In this document: positions 31,640 to 44,170 of the stretch, piece after piece
Position numbering within the stretch: the stretch's first letter is position 1
Layout: the number at the start of each line of letters is the position of its first letter
Assembly: GCA_026182355.1 (NCBI GenBank)
Contig: JAPFBL010000104.1
Coordinates: 2,659,501 to 2,723,500, forward strand
Length of the DNA: 64,000 nucleotides
Direction: 5' to 3'
Source: Hermatobates lingyangjiaoensis
Lineage: Eukaryota > Arthropoda > Insecta > Hemiptera > Hermatobatidae
Notes under the pieces: model-generated
Database searches by the model: none
Seen by the model: only the letters and a program-made list of their open reading frames with translations
Told to the model about the DNA's origin: nothing
Made by a program: the position numbers and the translations under genes

Positions 31640-32620
31640 TCTACATGCTAAATGAACACATGTTTCTGCTGTCTTCATCCATTATCAAGAAATCATTTCG
31701 CGATAATGATTTCGAGAATTGCACTCTGTGCATTTAAATATATTCCCATGCTTGAGGGTTTAACGGAAAAATCCGTTCACGGAGTCTGTATTATCAAGTC
31801 GATGGTGTGGCAATGGGCTCCCTCCTTAGAGTAACAGAGTGAATGCCCGAATCGCTACAAAGACGGAGCGGTCAAAGCGCTCATACACCGGGCTTTTAAA
31901 ACCTCCTCTAATTGGGCCTTATTCTACACAGCAGCAAAAAGAATCAAGCAGGTATTAATTCACAATGGCTATAGCAATAAGCACTTCGACAACCATATTC
32001 AGCAATATATCACCAATAGCAAACGGCAGTAGAACCAGCCAACCACCCACGGAATAACAGAAACAGTATATTATAGGAACCAATTCTCTCAGCAGTATAA
32101 AACCGATGAAAGTGTACTAAAAAATATCATAAAAACTAATACTAAATGCACCACTCCTGAAGACCGGCTTAAGATAAATATTTGTTACAAAAGTGCCTCA
32201 ACAACAAGCTTAGTAGTGAGAAACAGCTTACAGCAAAAGCCTCTCCTCCAGAAAACCAATGTAGTGTATCGTTACAATTGTAATATAGGAAACTTTGAGT
32301 TTCTGAAGTCCTCCTACATTGGCTCCACAGTAACCACCTTATCACGGAGGTTGACTATGCACCTTGCTGCCGGCGCACCAAAAGATCATTCCCATAACAC
32401 TCATAGCCTCAAACTGAGCTATTCTCAAAAAGAGAAATATTAAACGACAATATTGAAATTTTATACCAGGAAAAAGGCTATAGTAGACTGCAAATTTAGA
32501 AGCCCTGTGTATAAGAGAGTATAAACTCAACCACAACAACCAGACAACGAGTTTCATCGGAATTTTAAAGCTACACGCTGGAAACTATCAAAGCAATAAC
32601 CCTGATTCACTGACAAGCTC
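31640..32620 (+). pseudogene. PLE-1 copy with internally deleted RT
   Basis: The pre-palm region (FRELHSVHLNIF-like, 31713-31760) leads to QVDGVAMGS at about 31797-31823. The sequence then jumps to SECPNRYKDGAVKALIHRAF (from 31838). About 300 bases containing the catalytic motif are missing compared with the copy at base 1. It continues KQVLIHNGYSNKHFDNHIQQ and TNTKCTTPEDRLKINICYKS. The GIY-YIG part at 32216-32443 reads VVYRYNCNIG, then LKSSYIGSTVTTLSRRLTMH and LAAGAPKDHSHNTHS. The decayed C-terminus runs to 32620. It is clearly dead. Confidence 0.9.
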
Positions 32621-33104
32621 ATAGTGGTTTAATGAATTTAATTAACTATAGGAATCCAACTGGAAAAACTGAGATTGTGGAACCTCCAAGACTGTGTAAC
32701 CCCCACGACCGAGTAACCTCCGAGTCCTCTCAATGTTGTTAATTCCTTAATATGGTGATGTATTAGTTAGTATTTAGAATATGTATAATAACTTCTTAAT
32801 AGTGTTTTTTCTTTATTTAATTTATTAATTAGTTACAATCTTATATCCCTGAAGATGGTCAGTGGTGACTGAAACGTTGAAACAATTTATTGTATAGTTT
32901 TATAGTCTAGAATTATAACTTCCATTAATTTTATGGAGTTCAGTAATAAATCATTTGGAGAATTGATCTCTATATATTACCTAAAGGGTTGAAAACTATG
33001 TTTAGGGAACTTGAAAAATTAAACAGAAAAAGAACAAAAATGAAAATCGGCATACTCTTTAATAAAACATGTTTAAATGAAGGTCTGCTCCAAAAATATA
33101 CTAA
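32621..33104 (+). repeat. PLE-1 3' tail with hairpin motif and N-terminal remnant
   Basis: Motif at 32849-32875: CTGAAGA, T, GGTCA/TGACT, GAAACG. N-terminal coding remnant at 32990-33100: MFRELEKLNRKRTKMKIGIL, FNKTCLNEGLLQKYTNI. It ends at the TA run at 33105-33116. Confidence 0.82.
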
Positions 33105-33159
33105 TATATATATATACAATTAAAAGAAACAGTCCAGCGGACTTTTTTTAAATAAAATA

Positions 33160-33380
33160 AATTCAAAACGAAGGAAACACACAGAAAGACACAGACATAA
33201 CTCACATCGATATTTCGACCATCGTCGTCATCAGGAGGTGTGAAGAGCGAAAACTCCCGCAGGAAGTCACCGCCCTGCCTTCCTGCGGACTCTTCGTCTT
33301 CACACCTCCTGATGACGACGATGGTCGAAATACGATGTGAGTTGTCCTGTGTCTTTTTGTGTGATTTCTTCGTTTGAATT
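33160..33380. repeat. Family-F palindromic tail pair
   Basis: Minus arm to about 33250 and plus arm from about 33285. Motifs are at 33212-33234 (minus) and 33309-33331 (plus), each CTGATGA, C, GAC/GTC, GAAAT. GTGAGT follows at 33205-33200 (minus) and 33337-33342 (plus). The arms end in AAACGAAG/CTTCGTTT next to TA runs. A single copy is at 63.44-63.54 kb. Confidence 0.88.
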
Positions 33381-33383
<3 letters not shown>

Positions 33384-33418
<35 letters not shown>

Positions 33419-33435
33419 TAATATAATATATATAT
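33384..33435. repeat. (TA)n microsatellite
   Basis: Interrupted TA run at the outer end of the family-F palindrome. Confidence 0.95.
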
Positions 33436-33679
33436 ACATAATCAAAGATCTTGCATATTAAAAACCTGTAATTTAAAAGAATTTAATACTTTTTTTATAG
33501 TAAATGAAACAAATAACTCAAATTAAAAATTGTGGTTGCATATTTTTAAAATATTTTCTGATAAACGTAAAATATAACATATGACTTAGTTATAATTAAT
33601 GGGACCCTAGCAACACTTTTTTTTTAAATAGGAAAGGAAGTAATCAACCCCTGGTTTTTTGCTTGGTTACTTGGTTTTT

Positions 33680-33717
33680 GATGGCTCTTTAACATTTTTT
33701 TATGTTAAAGAGCCATC
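33680..33717. other. Perfect 16-bp stem hairpin
   Basis: GATGGCTCTTTAACAT at 33680-33695 and its exact complement at 33702-33717 with a six-T loop. Could be a tiny MITE end pair or a structured RNA; no further evidence. Confidence 0.75.
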
Positions 33718-35288
33718 TTATAAAATAGACACAATGCACTGTGAATATGGATGTGTAACTCTAAAGAGGCTTAAAAAAATTAGAAAGAAAATATGAAATA
33801 GTATTATGTCATAACATAACAAAAACGAATTTCAAAATTCTTTTTTTTTTGCACAATTATTTTTACATTAACAATTTTACAAATATTATTTTATTATAAT
33901 ATTCATAATCTTAATATAAGGGAATGTAATTTGGCGATATTATACTTTTGACTTTACTTTACCGAGAGGACATTATGGGTCCAAAGAACTAATACCCATA
34001 TTGTAGGTAGAGCTTTCACATATATGTCGCGTGTTCATAGAGAAAACTGTTTGTATGACGACATATTATCTACATTCTATTATCTACACATAAAAAAAAT
34101 TATGTAGACGAAAGATGACTTTCATTTACCTCATTTTCAGCTATTAGGCGTGCAGCTTTGGATTGTGAAAAAATCGCAATAATACCAGTAATAATAAATT
34201 TTACAGTACGTAAAATAATTTCATAACCTGCTGTTTCATAATTTCTGTATTGTACAGTACCTGCACTAAATTTCTTGTGCATCAGAATTTGATAGAATTA
34301 CAACATCAAATAAAACCGAATATAATCCCTACCAGTTGATTATAGAGATTATACCTACTAGTTAGAGATTTTGGTATAAATTTAATAAAAACACAATTTT
34401 CACCATTACTAGTTAATAACTTTAATTCTTTATTCGACCATGATAAAAACTTCAAAGGAAGGAAAAATTAAATCATTAAATGGAAATAAACCCACTCGGA
34501 GAGAATACCTGAATGAGCGGAGAAATAACAATAAAGCAAATGAAAACGCCAATTTAACATTTCTGCAATTATGGAAGATATTGTGTTTTTACAGGAAAAA
34601 TTGATTTAAATAAATTACTACAAAAATAAAATTTAATTGACCACGCGTTTTACGATTTTCTCTAAAACCTTTTTAAAATATTTTATTTAATCTGAATATT
34701 TGTTACAAATCTTTTATAGGCTTTATTTATTTTTTTTTATTTCGGCGTAGATGTGATTTAAAAATCAATCCACGTAGAGCTCGTCATTACACTATTTTTA
34801 TTGGTGTCTTTCACAATGGATGTTAAAGCTATAACGCACAGTCTTTTCTCTCAGAAGAAAGCTTGCTTGAATTCTCACCGGGTACAGTAGTAGAAACTAC
34901 CCAATGATTAAGTTTTCATTATTTACAAAGTAAAACCACAATTTGTTTCTGTGTATGAGTGTAAACTATTCACCAAAAATTTAATATGTATTATTTACAC
35001 TTTACTCTATTTCGTTTTATTTCCTTATGAATTGAAGTTCTAATTAAAATAATCCGTTCAGATTTTTAGCAAGTATCAAAGCTACATAGAAAGTGTTATA
35101 TTAGTGATCAGTTATCCATTCCGTCTTAGAGCTAATAGTAACTTAAATATTAAATTTTAACATATCTTGCTCATATACATACAATATAACCTATTTTCTT
35201 CGACTCATCATACCTAAAAAACTGCTTCCGTTGAAAACTTGATAATACATTTCATCCGAATGGATATAAATATATCAAAGTCCAAACG
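33718..35288. other. AT-rich intronic stretch, no gene
   Basis: No repeat family or exon recognised. Confidence 0.5.

Positions 35289-35328
<40 letters not shown>
35289..35328. repeat. (TA)n microsatellite
   Basis: Pure TA run at the 3' end of a family-A tail. Confidence 0.95.
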
Positions 35329-35331
<3 letters not shown>

Positions 35332-35696
35332 CAATAATATAGACAAAGAAACATAGAGAAATCAATTTTCGGTTTGAACCGTCTTCAGGAGAGATAAGAG
35401 AGGGAAACCAAGCGCACTGGTTCAGAGAGGGTTGGAGACCAACAGTGTTGCCGCATGCGCACCCGGTCACAGAAAATAAGGTAGACAGGAATCAATTTAT
35501 AATTACATTAAATTAGTGGAATGTGAAAACAATAAATAAATAAAAGAAAAATTTAGGGACGAACAGAGAAATTGATACATAAATAAAAGTAAGGACTAAG
35601 CTATGATAGAATAAAATAAAAAATAAAACAAAATAAAATAAAACTGAGAATACAAACAATAATAATAATAAATAAAATAATTTTAAAAAAAAATTG
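35329..35696 (-). repeat. Family-A tail, single arm
   Basis: Corresponds to one arm of the 7655-8440 palindrome. The GTTCAAT end is followed by the motif at 35365-35388 (CTGAAGA, C, GGTT/AACC, GAAAA). CCAAGCGCACTGGTTCAGAG, GCATGCGCACCCGGTCACAG and a long A/T-rich 3'UTR-like part follow. The GTAAGT part is deleted. It ends at TA 35697-35708. Confidence 0.88.
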
Positions 35697-35734
35697 TATA
35701 TATATATAGAGAAAAACTTGAAATGGTCGAACAG

Positions 35735-35990
35735 GACTACTAGTTCACACAGGAAAGAGAAAAACAGATAAAAACACACACAAAAAAGACTCACAACGAT
35801 ATTTCAACATTCGTCATCATCGGGCAGAAGTAGTCCCTTTGAATAGTTTCAAGTTAACTTCACAGTTAGCTTCAGCGACTCAAAGGGACTACTTCTGCCC
35901 GATGACGATGAATGTCGACATATCGTTGTGAGTCTTTTTTGTGTGTGTTTTTATCTGTTTTTTTTTCTTTACTGTGTGAACTATAGAAGA
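35735..35990. repeat. Family-D palindromic tail pair
   Basis: Minus arm motif at 35801-35823 (CCGATGA, T, GAC/GTT, GAAAT); plus arm motif at 35899-35921 (CCGATGA, C, GATGAATGTC, GACAT). GTGAGT at 35794-35789 minus and 35928-35933 plus. The centre is near 35860, in TTAACTTCACAGTTAGCTTC. Confidence 0.85.
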
Positions 35991-36817
35991 ATAATAATAT
36001 AAGATAATAAGAAGAATAATAGAAGATAAGTGAAAGTATAAATGGAATAAAATTCACATATTTTAACAATATTGAAACCATTAACTTAATAGAGATTACA
36101 TGTACAGTTTATATGAAAATGTAGGTGAGGCCTACAATGATTCCCAAATGACAACTAGAACTAGTCGTCAAGAAGTCGCATGAGACACCATGAGTTATGG
36201 ATACTGTCTTCATTTGTTAATTCCCTCATATTGGCTAAGTATGATTTCGTGTAGCATGATTGGTCTTAGTACTAAATCATTGAAGTTAGATTTCTTGATA
36301 TGACCCTAGTTTTGGAGATTTATGATAGATAAAACGATCAGCTTTTAACCTATATAATTAGGTACTAGTTAAGGGTATCTGGTCTAATAAACAAGATCAG
36401 AAGGTGTTTTTTCACTCAATATTACAATATGATTCTCTCTTCTCTCAGCAATGCAAAATCTTGTTTTTAATTTTGCTAAACGTTGTCTGCGCTAAATGTG
36501 TTCTTTTATTAGCTTGTAACTTGGATATCCAATATAAATTGGAGTGAAAACTGCATTGACCTCTTTGTTCCTAAAAGTGGACGAATTCTTGATTATACTA
36601 TTCATTTGTGAGACTTGTTACTCTACCTACTATGACAACCAACTTGCCAAGAAACTTGCTGACAAAGATCTACGAAAGACATACAGTAGTATGAATCGCA
36701 CCACAGCACTATATCTCCTTTATACATTTATGAACTCTAAATGAAAAAAGAGGTACAACTATTTAAAGTGTCAAAATATCATTATCAAGTTTTCAACAGG
36801 AATAGGTGACTTGAGAT

Positions 36818-36858
<41 letters not shown>

Positions 36859-37496
36859 ATGTGTGTGTTTATGTATGTGTGTGTGTGTGTGTGTATGTGA
36901 ACAGGATATCTCAAAATCCATATCAGTTACATTAACAAATTTTGATTTTTAAGTTTCTTTTAACTTTGATAGGGAATAGCAATTCGGTTTCAACTTCGGT
37001 TTTGACGTCTTTATTTTAAAAAAAAAAATTGTTATTTGCGATTATGTATATATTGCGATTATTGTATTTGCTATATGTATCGAGTGTACTATGAAATAAT
37101 TGTCCTCCAGGGTTATAAGTTCAGAAAATAGTTTTGGAATGAAAATAAAAGAACCCTTGCCGAGTTTGGATTAAGTTTAAAACGAGTCTTATATGAAATA
37201 AATATCTGTAAAATAAAGTTAGTAAACATAAATGTTATCCACATTAATTAAAAAACATGAAACATGATTTATTAGTGAATAAAAAAAACGACCAACAAGC
37301 ATGAAAGTGTTCAGCTTTGGTAATAAGCGAGCAAATTAACCTGACTTTCTGGTTTCCACCTGCGCTTCTGATAAAAAAAAGGAAAGCTTGTTCTTGTGGT
37401 GTAAGGGTTGTTAGTCCACTACAAATACTTGTTTATTTGTTAATGCTTTTTTAAACACATAATTCTTAATTGATAATGAATTGCACTCGTGGTTAT
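35991..37496. other. Intronic stretch with (TG)n
   Basis: A (TG)n microsatellite lies at about 36819-36898. A 66-codon open frame at 36544-36744 has no recognisable domain. Otherwise AT-rich and unassigned. Confidence 0.55.
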
Positions 37497-38493
37497 TTTC
37501 CGTATACTGTCGAATTTATTTTTTGTTATTAGTTTCAATTAACATTAAGTCATAAATAATAATGCCGAGTTAGAAAAAAAGAATTTTCTTTTAGGAAAAA
37601 TGAATACAAGAGAGAAAGGAGATAATTTGAATAAAATTATTCGTATATGGTCCCATTAACATATCATGGTCACTTTATAAGCATAATTTACTCATTGCTT
37701 TAAAGAAATGATTTATTTAATTGTAGGTCCTGTGTCTTGTACAATAATTTTTTATTTTGTTCTTTTTCGACTTTCTTTCCTTCATTGTTTCTCTGGCCTA
37801 ACTTTTTTTTCAGTTTACTTACGGTTTAACCTTGATTCATTCTAAAATCAAAGTTTAAGGTTTAGTTTAAAGTTGATTAATGGCGTACAACTGTTCACAA
37901 AGATTCAATATACTTAAAAATATGCAACTTGCTATCTTTATTAATTAATATAAAATAAATAGAGTTTTTATCAACAGAAAATAATTTAAACAATGTTGCT
38001 GTCATGCTTTTAGCCTATAAGAATGTTTACAATAGCAATTTAGAAAGATAAAACATGATATCTATACAAAAAAATATTGTAAGGGGACATTTGAACAAGT
38101 TAAAAGAAAAATGATTTAACCGACTATTTGTAACAGTGAAAACAACTCCATTAGGGAGGAAAACAAAGAGTTTTGTTCGGAATTGACGGTTTAAATGAAT
38201 ATGAGGGCAAAAGCGTGAAGGGATGAAACGGTTTTGATGAAGGGAGTTGGGTTCTGTAAGGGCCGAAGACAGGGGAGGTGATTAGGACCTAAAGGGCTCT
38301 ACTGGACCCAGCTCACCATGCCCCAATTACGAAACCATTCAAATTATATCAACAATTCAAATTATCTCCTTTCTCTCTTGTATTCATTTTTCTTAAAAGA
38401 AAATGCTTTTTTTTCTAACTTGGCATAAATATTTATGATTTAATGTTAATTAAAACTAATAACAAAAAATAAATTCCACAGTATACGGAAATA
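37497..38493. mobile_element. Non-autonomous element with about 150-bp terminal inverted repeats
   Basis: The left arm (about 37497-37645) and right arm (about 38343-38493) are inverted copies starting TTCCGTATACTG and including TTATTTTTTGTTATTAGTTT, AATTAACATTAA and CTTTCTCTCTTGTATTCATT (complement). The interior of about 700 bp has no open frame. Target duplications could not be fixed by eye, so the superfamily is not assigned. Confidence 0.8.
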
Positions 38494-41400
38494 TGTATGA
38501 CTAGAAAAATCATAGCAATTCTGATTTAATCCTTCTTTTAAAATAAATAAATTGTTTCTACTAACAACAAAAATAATATGGCTCGTATTTTTTAAATAAA
38601 CTATATTGTCAATACAGTTGTAAAGGTATAAAAGGATAATGAAGAAATATATTCTCGAAAGGTACTTTTTACCTACTTGAAGTCATGTAAGAGTGTAAGA
38701 AAAATCTATTGATAAACGTTCTCTTTATTAATTTTCTGTAACCATTAATTAATATATTAACTTAGTTAACTGTATTCCGTAAACCATTTTCCAAATCCTG
38801 ATAAATCAGTTATATGTGTTTTATTTTCAATTTTCAAAGCTTAAGGAAACGGATGAGATATTTCCTCAGATTGGCTTAAGTCGTCTTAATATCTGAAAGT
38901 CTTAATACTTGAAATCAACCTGTTAAATCATATTTAACAATAAGCAATACCATTAATGAGAGCAGAGCGTATAACAGTACTGTGGAGCGAGAGAATTTCT
39001 TTTATTTTCTAAAGTAAAAAAACCCACACACTTCCAAGTAAATTAGACTGTAATAAAGATTTTTAATAGTTAAATTGTTTCAATCTTATTGTTATTATGT
39101 ATATATGCAGTTTTAATGGAATACTTGATAGCGACTGTTCATTAACAGCAATGTAAAATTAAGAAATTTAAAAAGTTGAAATTATTTAATTAATTTTATT
39201 ACCAAATAACTTTACAACATTAAACCTTACACAATACTGTAAAGTATGCTAATTTTATAAGATAATACTACACGTGTCCAGTATTATCATTGCATCAGCT
39301 TTATTGTCCTGTATTTTTATTTTTTAGTAATTGCTGATACTACGTAATCAAGGCACTTCTTTTGGAAATACCAATTCAAAATTATTATACTAAAGCTTAT
39401 TTAACTTTAATTCTACAACTAACTATATGAGACGGAGTAGTCTAGATATATTAATTGACCTAGCCCTTCAGTAAAATAGGATTCATTTATTTCTTTTGCA
39501 TATAATTGAAGTTAAAAGATTAAAGGTTATTAAAAGACAACAATTCCAATTAAGGATAATAGGTAGTGTTTAGTTGGTCGATTAAATAGGGCCCTCGCTA
39601 ATCCAACGCTGAACGGCTCTACCCCATATGCAAGAAGCTGTTTGTAATATAACCACAATTATTGCGATTATATGTGATTATATGTAATTATTAATATGAT
39701 ATTATCATTTACCGCTCCTCCCATTCTTATTCATAAAAATTAAATTGTATATTTAATTTTAGAATCAAAGCAGTATTCATAAAGACTGTTTAAGGATACT
39801 GCTTCATTATTTTTTACATATTGTTTTGAGAACGGACATTGTTAGCATACATGATAAAATATGAAATTTAATCAATCAATTTTGTTTTTTGTCAAATAAT
39901 GTTATAATTTATGGCCTTAATACTGTAAGATATGAACCCTGTCAATCCTAAAAACCACTTATCTTACATCCTTGAAATAAATCCCACTTTTTGATAAATA
40001 ATACCATCCTGTGCTTGCAATGGGTGCTTCTAAAGACCTTACATGGTTGATATAAAGTAGCTCAAAAGAGTGCTACTTACTCAAATTTGCATTATAACAT
40101 TATAGTATTTGATTTAAATACAAGAGGGGGCTCAAAATATGTGAAAGCTTGACTTGTGGAGATATCTGATTAATCTTTTGTAACATAAATACATTGTCAA
40201 CATACTCATGTTTTTACACCCCACCTATATTGTAACGCTGGTAATTACAAGTATATAAGTCAATTACATCTGGCAGCTGTAAAAATACATATAGTTGTAA
40301 AAGAAACAACATGATTGCAGTTTATTTTTCCTATGTTCTGTTCTCTTTCAGATTTCTTTCCCCAAGTATGTTTACAAGTATTGTGCAGCAGAAAACTGAA
40401 GGTATGGATATCAATAAATATAAATAATTTGAATTGACCATAAACTGATTAATTTATGCTAATTTATTGCAATATAAGCAGTCCCGTTTATTAATATTCA
40501 CAAATATGTTATAATGTAGACTGAAGATTGTATTTAGACTTAAAGAGGTGTCTAATTCATCTATGCTAACATGAATTCTGTAAAAAAACGTTTTAGTATT
40601 TCTCTATTAAAGTCCCAGTCAGAGAAAACAAATATTCTAGTAATACTATATTTTATAACTAGTAAGTTTATATCATGCATATAAAAGTCCAGCTATTTCA
40701 CTACACTTAAATAAACCTTAATTATTGCATTTATCTATTGCAAAATGATTTCTGTGCAGATATTTCATGGTTTGTTTCACAGTTAAATCAAATATATAAA
40801 CATATGCAATTGCCTATTAACTACCTAACATAAGCGTCAAACTACAGTTACTACAAATAGTAATTTCATAAATAAAAGCACTGTCATATTGTAATATGGC
40901 TAATTCAAGATAAAGATCACTGCAGCAGTAACTATATTGATGTCAATAACTTTATAACAAATGCTTAACTAACAGCATGAAGAAGGTGTCTCATTTATAG
41001 ATACATAGAACGCATTCAGGATTGTACAAAAATATTCTATTTGGAAAGTCTGAAAATTTACCATTTCCTAGAAAAGTTTCCTGTAAGAAAAGTCTGAAGC
41101 TTTTAAGTAAAACTGGTTAAATGTATTACAGAATTCAGAAAGAAAGTTGTCATTTGCACTAAAGTATTAACTCATTTAACATTACATTAATTTTAATTTC
41201 TAATGTTATAAAATCATTTATGTAATGTTATCTTGGGTTGCGAGAGAAATGATGTATTAAATAACATTATCCATAGTATGGAGAATCATAGATAGATACA
41301 GGTAAAAAAGCATTTCATGTATGCAAGCAATCTACTTTACTAAAGCTGTGGTAAGCTGCATTTTCTCATTAAATGTATTACTAGAGTAAACCAATAGTCA

Positions 41401-42543
41401 GTGTATATAGAGTGCTTTGATATGCGTCAAGAGGATCGCTCTAATGTGGGTAGCATTCACAGCTGAGATACAGCTGATTGGATCTTAATATTCACGGTAT
41501 GTTAGTTAATCGAGATGCTTAAGTAATTACCAAGCGCAATTAAGTTCTAGTGACGTCCAAATATTTGCTTATCTGTGTTAAATCAAGCACTTCACTTGAT
41601 CTATACTCTAGTATTCTGTATGCCTTTAGTATAGGTTCTTCATGAATTAAGTTTGGGAGGAATTACCAAGCAAGCAAAGCAGATTAGTATCAGTACTTGA
41701 AGATATTGACTGTATTACCTGGTCTTGATAGGCATCTTACTTAAGCTAGATTGTTCTACTACAAGGAAATCAAGAACAAACCCCCTAGAGTGTGTAACAT
41801 CCACAAAGCAGAGATGATTTTAAAAAACACTGTTCTTGACTAGTATGAATTAAGTATCTAGCATCCCTGTTAGCTACTATAACTTGGTTGACTAGAATAA
41901 ATCCTATACCTCCAGTTTAAGCACTTCAAGAAGCTAACTTCTGTGAAAGAGGACACGAGATACACAACAAAGCATTGTTCATCTTAACTGAAATGCCTGG
42001 TCTTACTTCCCTCTTTCTAACCCTGGAGACAGGAATATAAACAACTGAAGTCACATCCTCTCAAGTTTGTATGTGTACGACAAACCACAACTTTCAGTAA
42101 TTACTTGACTAGTAATAGTTGCCCAAAACTAGTTAGCGCACTTCAAGAAATAAGTTCTGAAATGTGTATTTATTAATAAAGCAAACTCTCCTCTGAGCTG
42201 AAGCACTTGGACTTGACTGGTGCCTTGGTTAGCCTGGATGACTCTATATTATGCACCTATGAGTCTAAGTCCCCCAGAGTAACATGCTGAGCAAAGCCAA
42301 GACTATTGGTCCTTCACAATCTCTCTGCCTCCCTCATTCCGCTAAAACCGCATGCTTCAACTACATATGCTCCGTCATAACAACGGTCTACCAAGAGTTG
42401 ATTGAAAAGCATGCAAGACAAAGGCAGGTATGGTGCACGTGGGCTGGACGTGTGCAGCACGTGGTCAGTGATGCTTGGCCGGATGCTGCCGCCTGCACTG
42501 CGACAATCAATATAACCAGCTCTCCCTTCCCGCAGCCACTCAC
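38494..42543. other. Intronic stretch, no repeat family recognised
   Basis: Unusually free of PLE tails and TA runs compared with the rest of the window. A 147-codon open frame from 42284 overlaps the antisense microexon and does not look like a known protein. Confidence 0.5.
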
Positions 42544-42561
42544 CTCTTCCATGTCATCAGG
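42544..42561 (-). CDS. Candidate 18-base microexon of the DPP-like gene
   Basis: On the minus strand, TGTTTGTGTTCACAG is a good acceptor. The 18-base CCTGATGACATGGAAGAG follows, then a perfect donor GTGAGT. It encodes PDDMEE in phase 0. The next exon of the gene (25702) begins in phase 0 with ELVYSEAD, giving an acidic cytoplasmic stretch just before the membrane helix. That suits DPP6/10-type N-termini. Evidence is splice signals, phase, strand and peptide character only. Confidence 0.55.
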
Positions 42562-44170
42562 CTGTGAACACAAACATGTCTGCATTAGCACACGTCGCAA
42601 CACCACAAACCATGTAATAAACACCTCCCCAGTCACTACTCACCCAAACCTCAACAAAAAACCAAAAACATCTTTCAAAAATAGAAACAAAATCTCTCAT
42701 CTTTTAATTTCAAAGTCATTAAAATAAATCCACCTATCGTATCCAAAATATCCAAAAAATTAATGCCTTTTCAGCCGTAAGTTCGCAATTTATAAGTTAT
42801 ATTTTATACATAATGTAATATTAAAAGAACGTATCAAGTTACTTTTCATACTAAAAAATGACATAATTTAACTTATTAATTATTCATTGAATATTTACTG
42901 TTATTTTATTTCTAAATAAAAATGTCATTTTTTTTGTAACCGGCATAAACTTGTTCAACCTTTGTAGTCCGTAAATCCAATATTAGTATGAAAAGAACTA
43001 TAAGAGATAGAAATAAATTTTAAATAAAATATAAATCAATACATAATAAATTAGTTGTTCTTGTCTGGAAGATCAACTTCATAATGGTTCCTCTAAGGAT
43101 ATAATTGTTTTTTTATAGTGAGTTGCAATGTAGTATTTATGTATTAATCATGTGGAGCTAGGATAATTTATGCATATATTTCTCCTATAATTTCAAAGTA
43201 TGGGTTCTATATTGTATTTAATATTACAACAGCAATATTATACAAATAAATAAAAAATTATTTCCTTTTTTATACAGTTTAATTTGTATTTTAGTGGTTC
43301 TTATAAGTTTATTACAATTATTATAATTATATAAAAATATTCAACTTTTAATCTAAGAAGTAAAGCATTTGATTTCTACTTTAGCCAATTCAGAAAAACA
43401 AACAAGTTTAAACTTTTACTGTTATTACGATTTATACATTTTTGTGATTCCATGTGCTATACGTTTCTTCCTGGGCTCTCGGTTGTGACTCAGTGAGACC
43501 CTAGTTGTACTGGAATCTCATCAAGATCATTTTGATTCTGATTTTAATTGCGCGAAAATACATAATAGGAATTGAGTGAATTGGGTTTCTTATTTTAATC
43601 TCTTTTAATTTTTATTTTAATCCAGAGCCTTCAAAAACTACAGTATTTTATTGTTATTGTATTCTCTGAATTTCAATCCATTTACCTTGATCACAGTTGC
43701 TTCAAGTAATAAAACTAAGGTAAGGTGTGGGAATATGGGTGCCGTAATGAATCTATAAATTTTAACTAGTCGGTCATAACCTTAGATTGTCTAAGTGAGC
43801 GATGGACAATTATTTAGATTCTGTTCTTTGGAAATTTTATAATGTTTGGTCCCTCTAATTTCGGTGGGTCCTTTAATTTTCAAAAATAACTATCTTCTAT
43901 ACCATTAAACTCAAGTGAGACAAAATTTATGGCCTTTCATGGACATTATGTTCTTCAATTCTTGTTTTTTTCTGTTAAAGTTTAGAAAAAAACAGTGTTA
44001 CTAATAATTGTTAATACACAATGCATGTCTTTGATACAGTTTATTTACTCAAAAAACAATAGATCACATTAGAACACCGAAGTGTTAACAGAACAAGTAA
44101 TGCACAAGGAAGTACTGAATTATACATAATAATAAATGTGTAAAAAAGGTTTCAATAATATTAATAATAA
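42562..44170. other. AT-rich stretch, probably intronic or 5' of the DPP-like gene
   Basis: No exon or repeat recognised. Confidence 0.45.

Larger units (their letters stand above)
25703..42543 (-). other. Candidate 16.8-kb intron of the DPP-like gene
   Basis: If the microexon at 42544-42561 is real, this span is one phase-0 intron. It starts GTGAGT (minus strand, 42543-42538) and ends CTTTTCAG (25710-25703). It contains PLE fragments, palindromic tails, microsatellites and a TIR element, and no other recognisable host exon. Confidence 0.55.

Noticed and set aside
33680..33717. Rho-independent terminator
   Set aside because: The stem plus T loop looks terminator-like, but this is eukaryotic DNA and no T run follows the stem.
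42284..42727. 147-codon plus-strand open frame as a gene
   Set aside because: Low-complexity composition without a domain; it is antisense to the candidate microexon and not supported by splice or start context.
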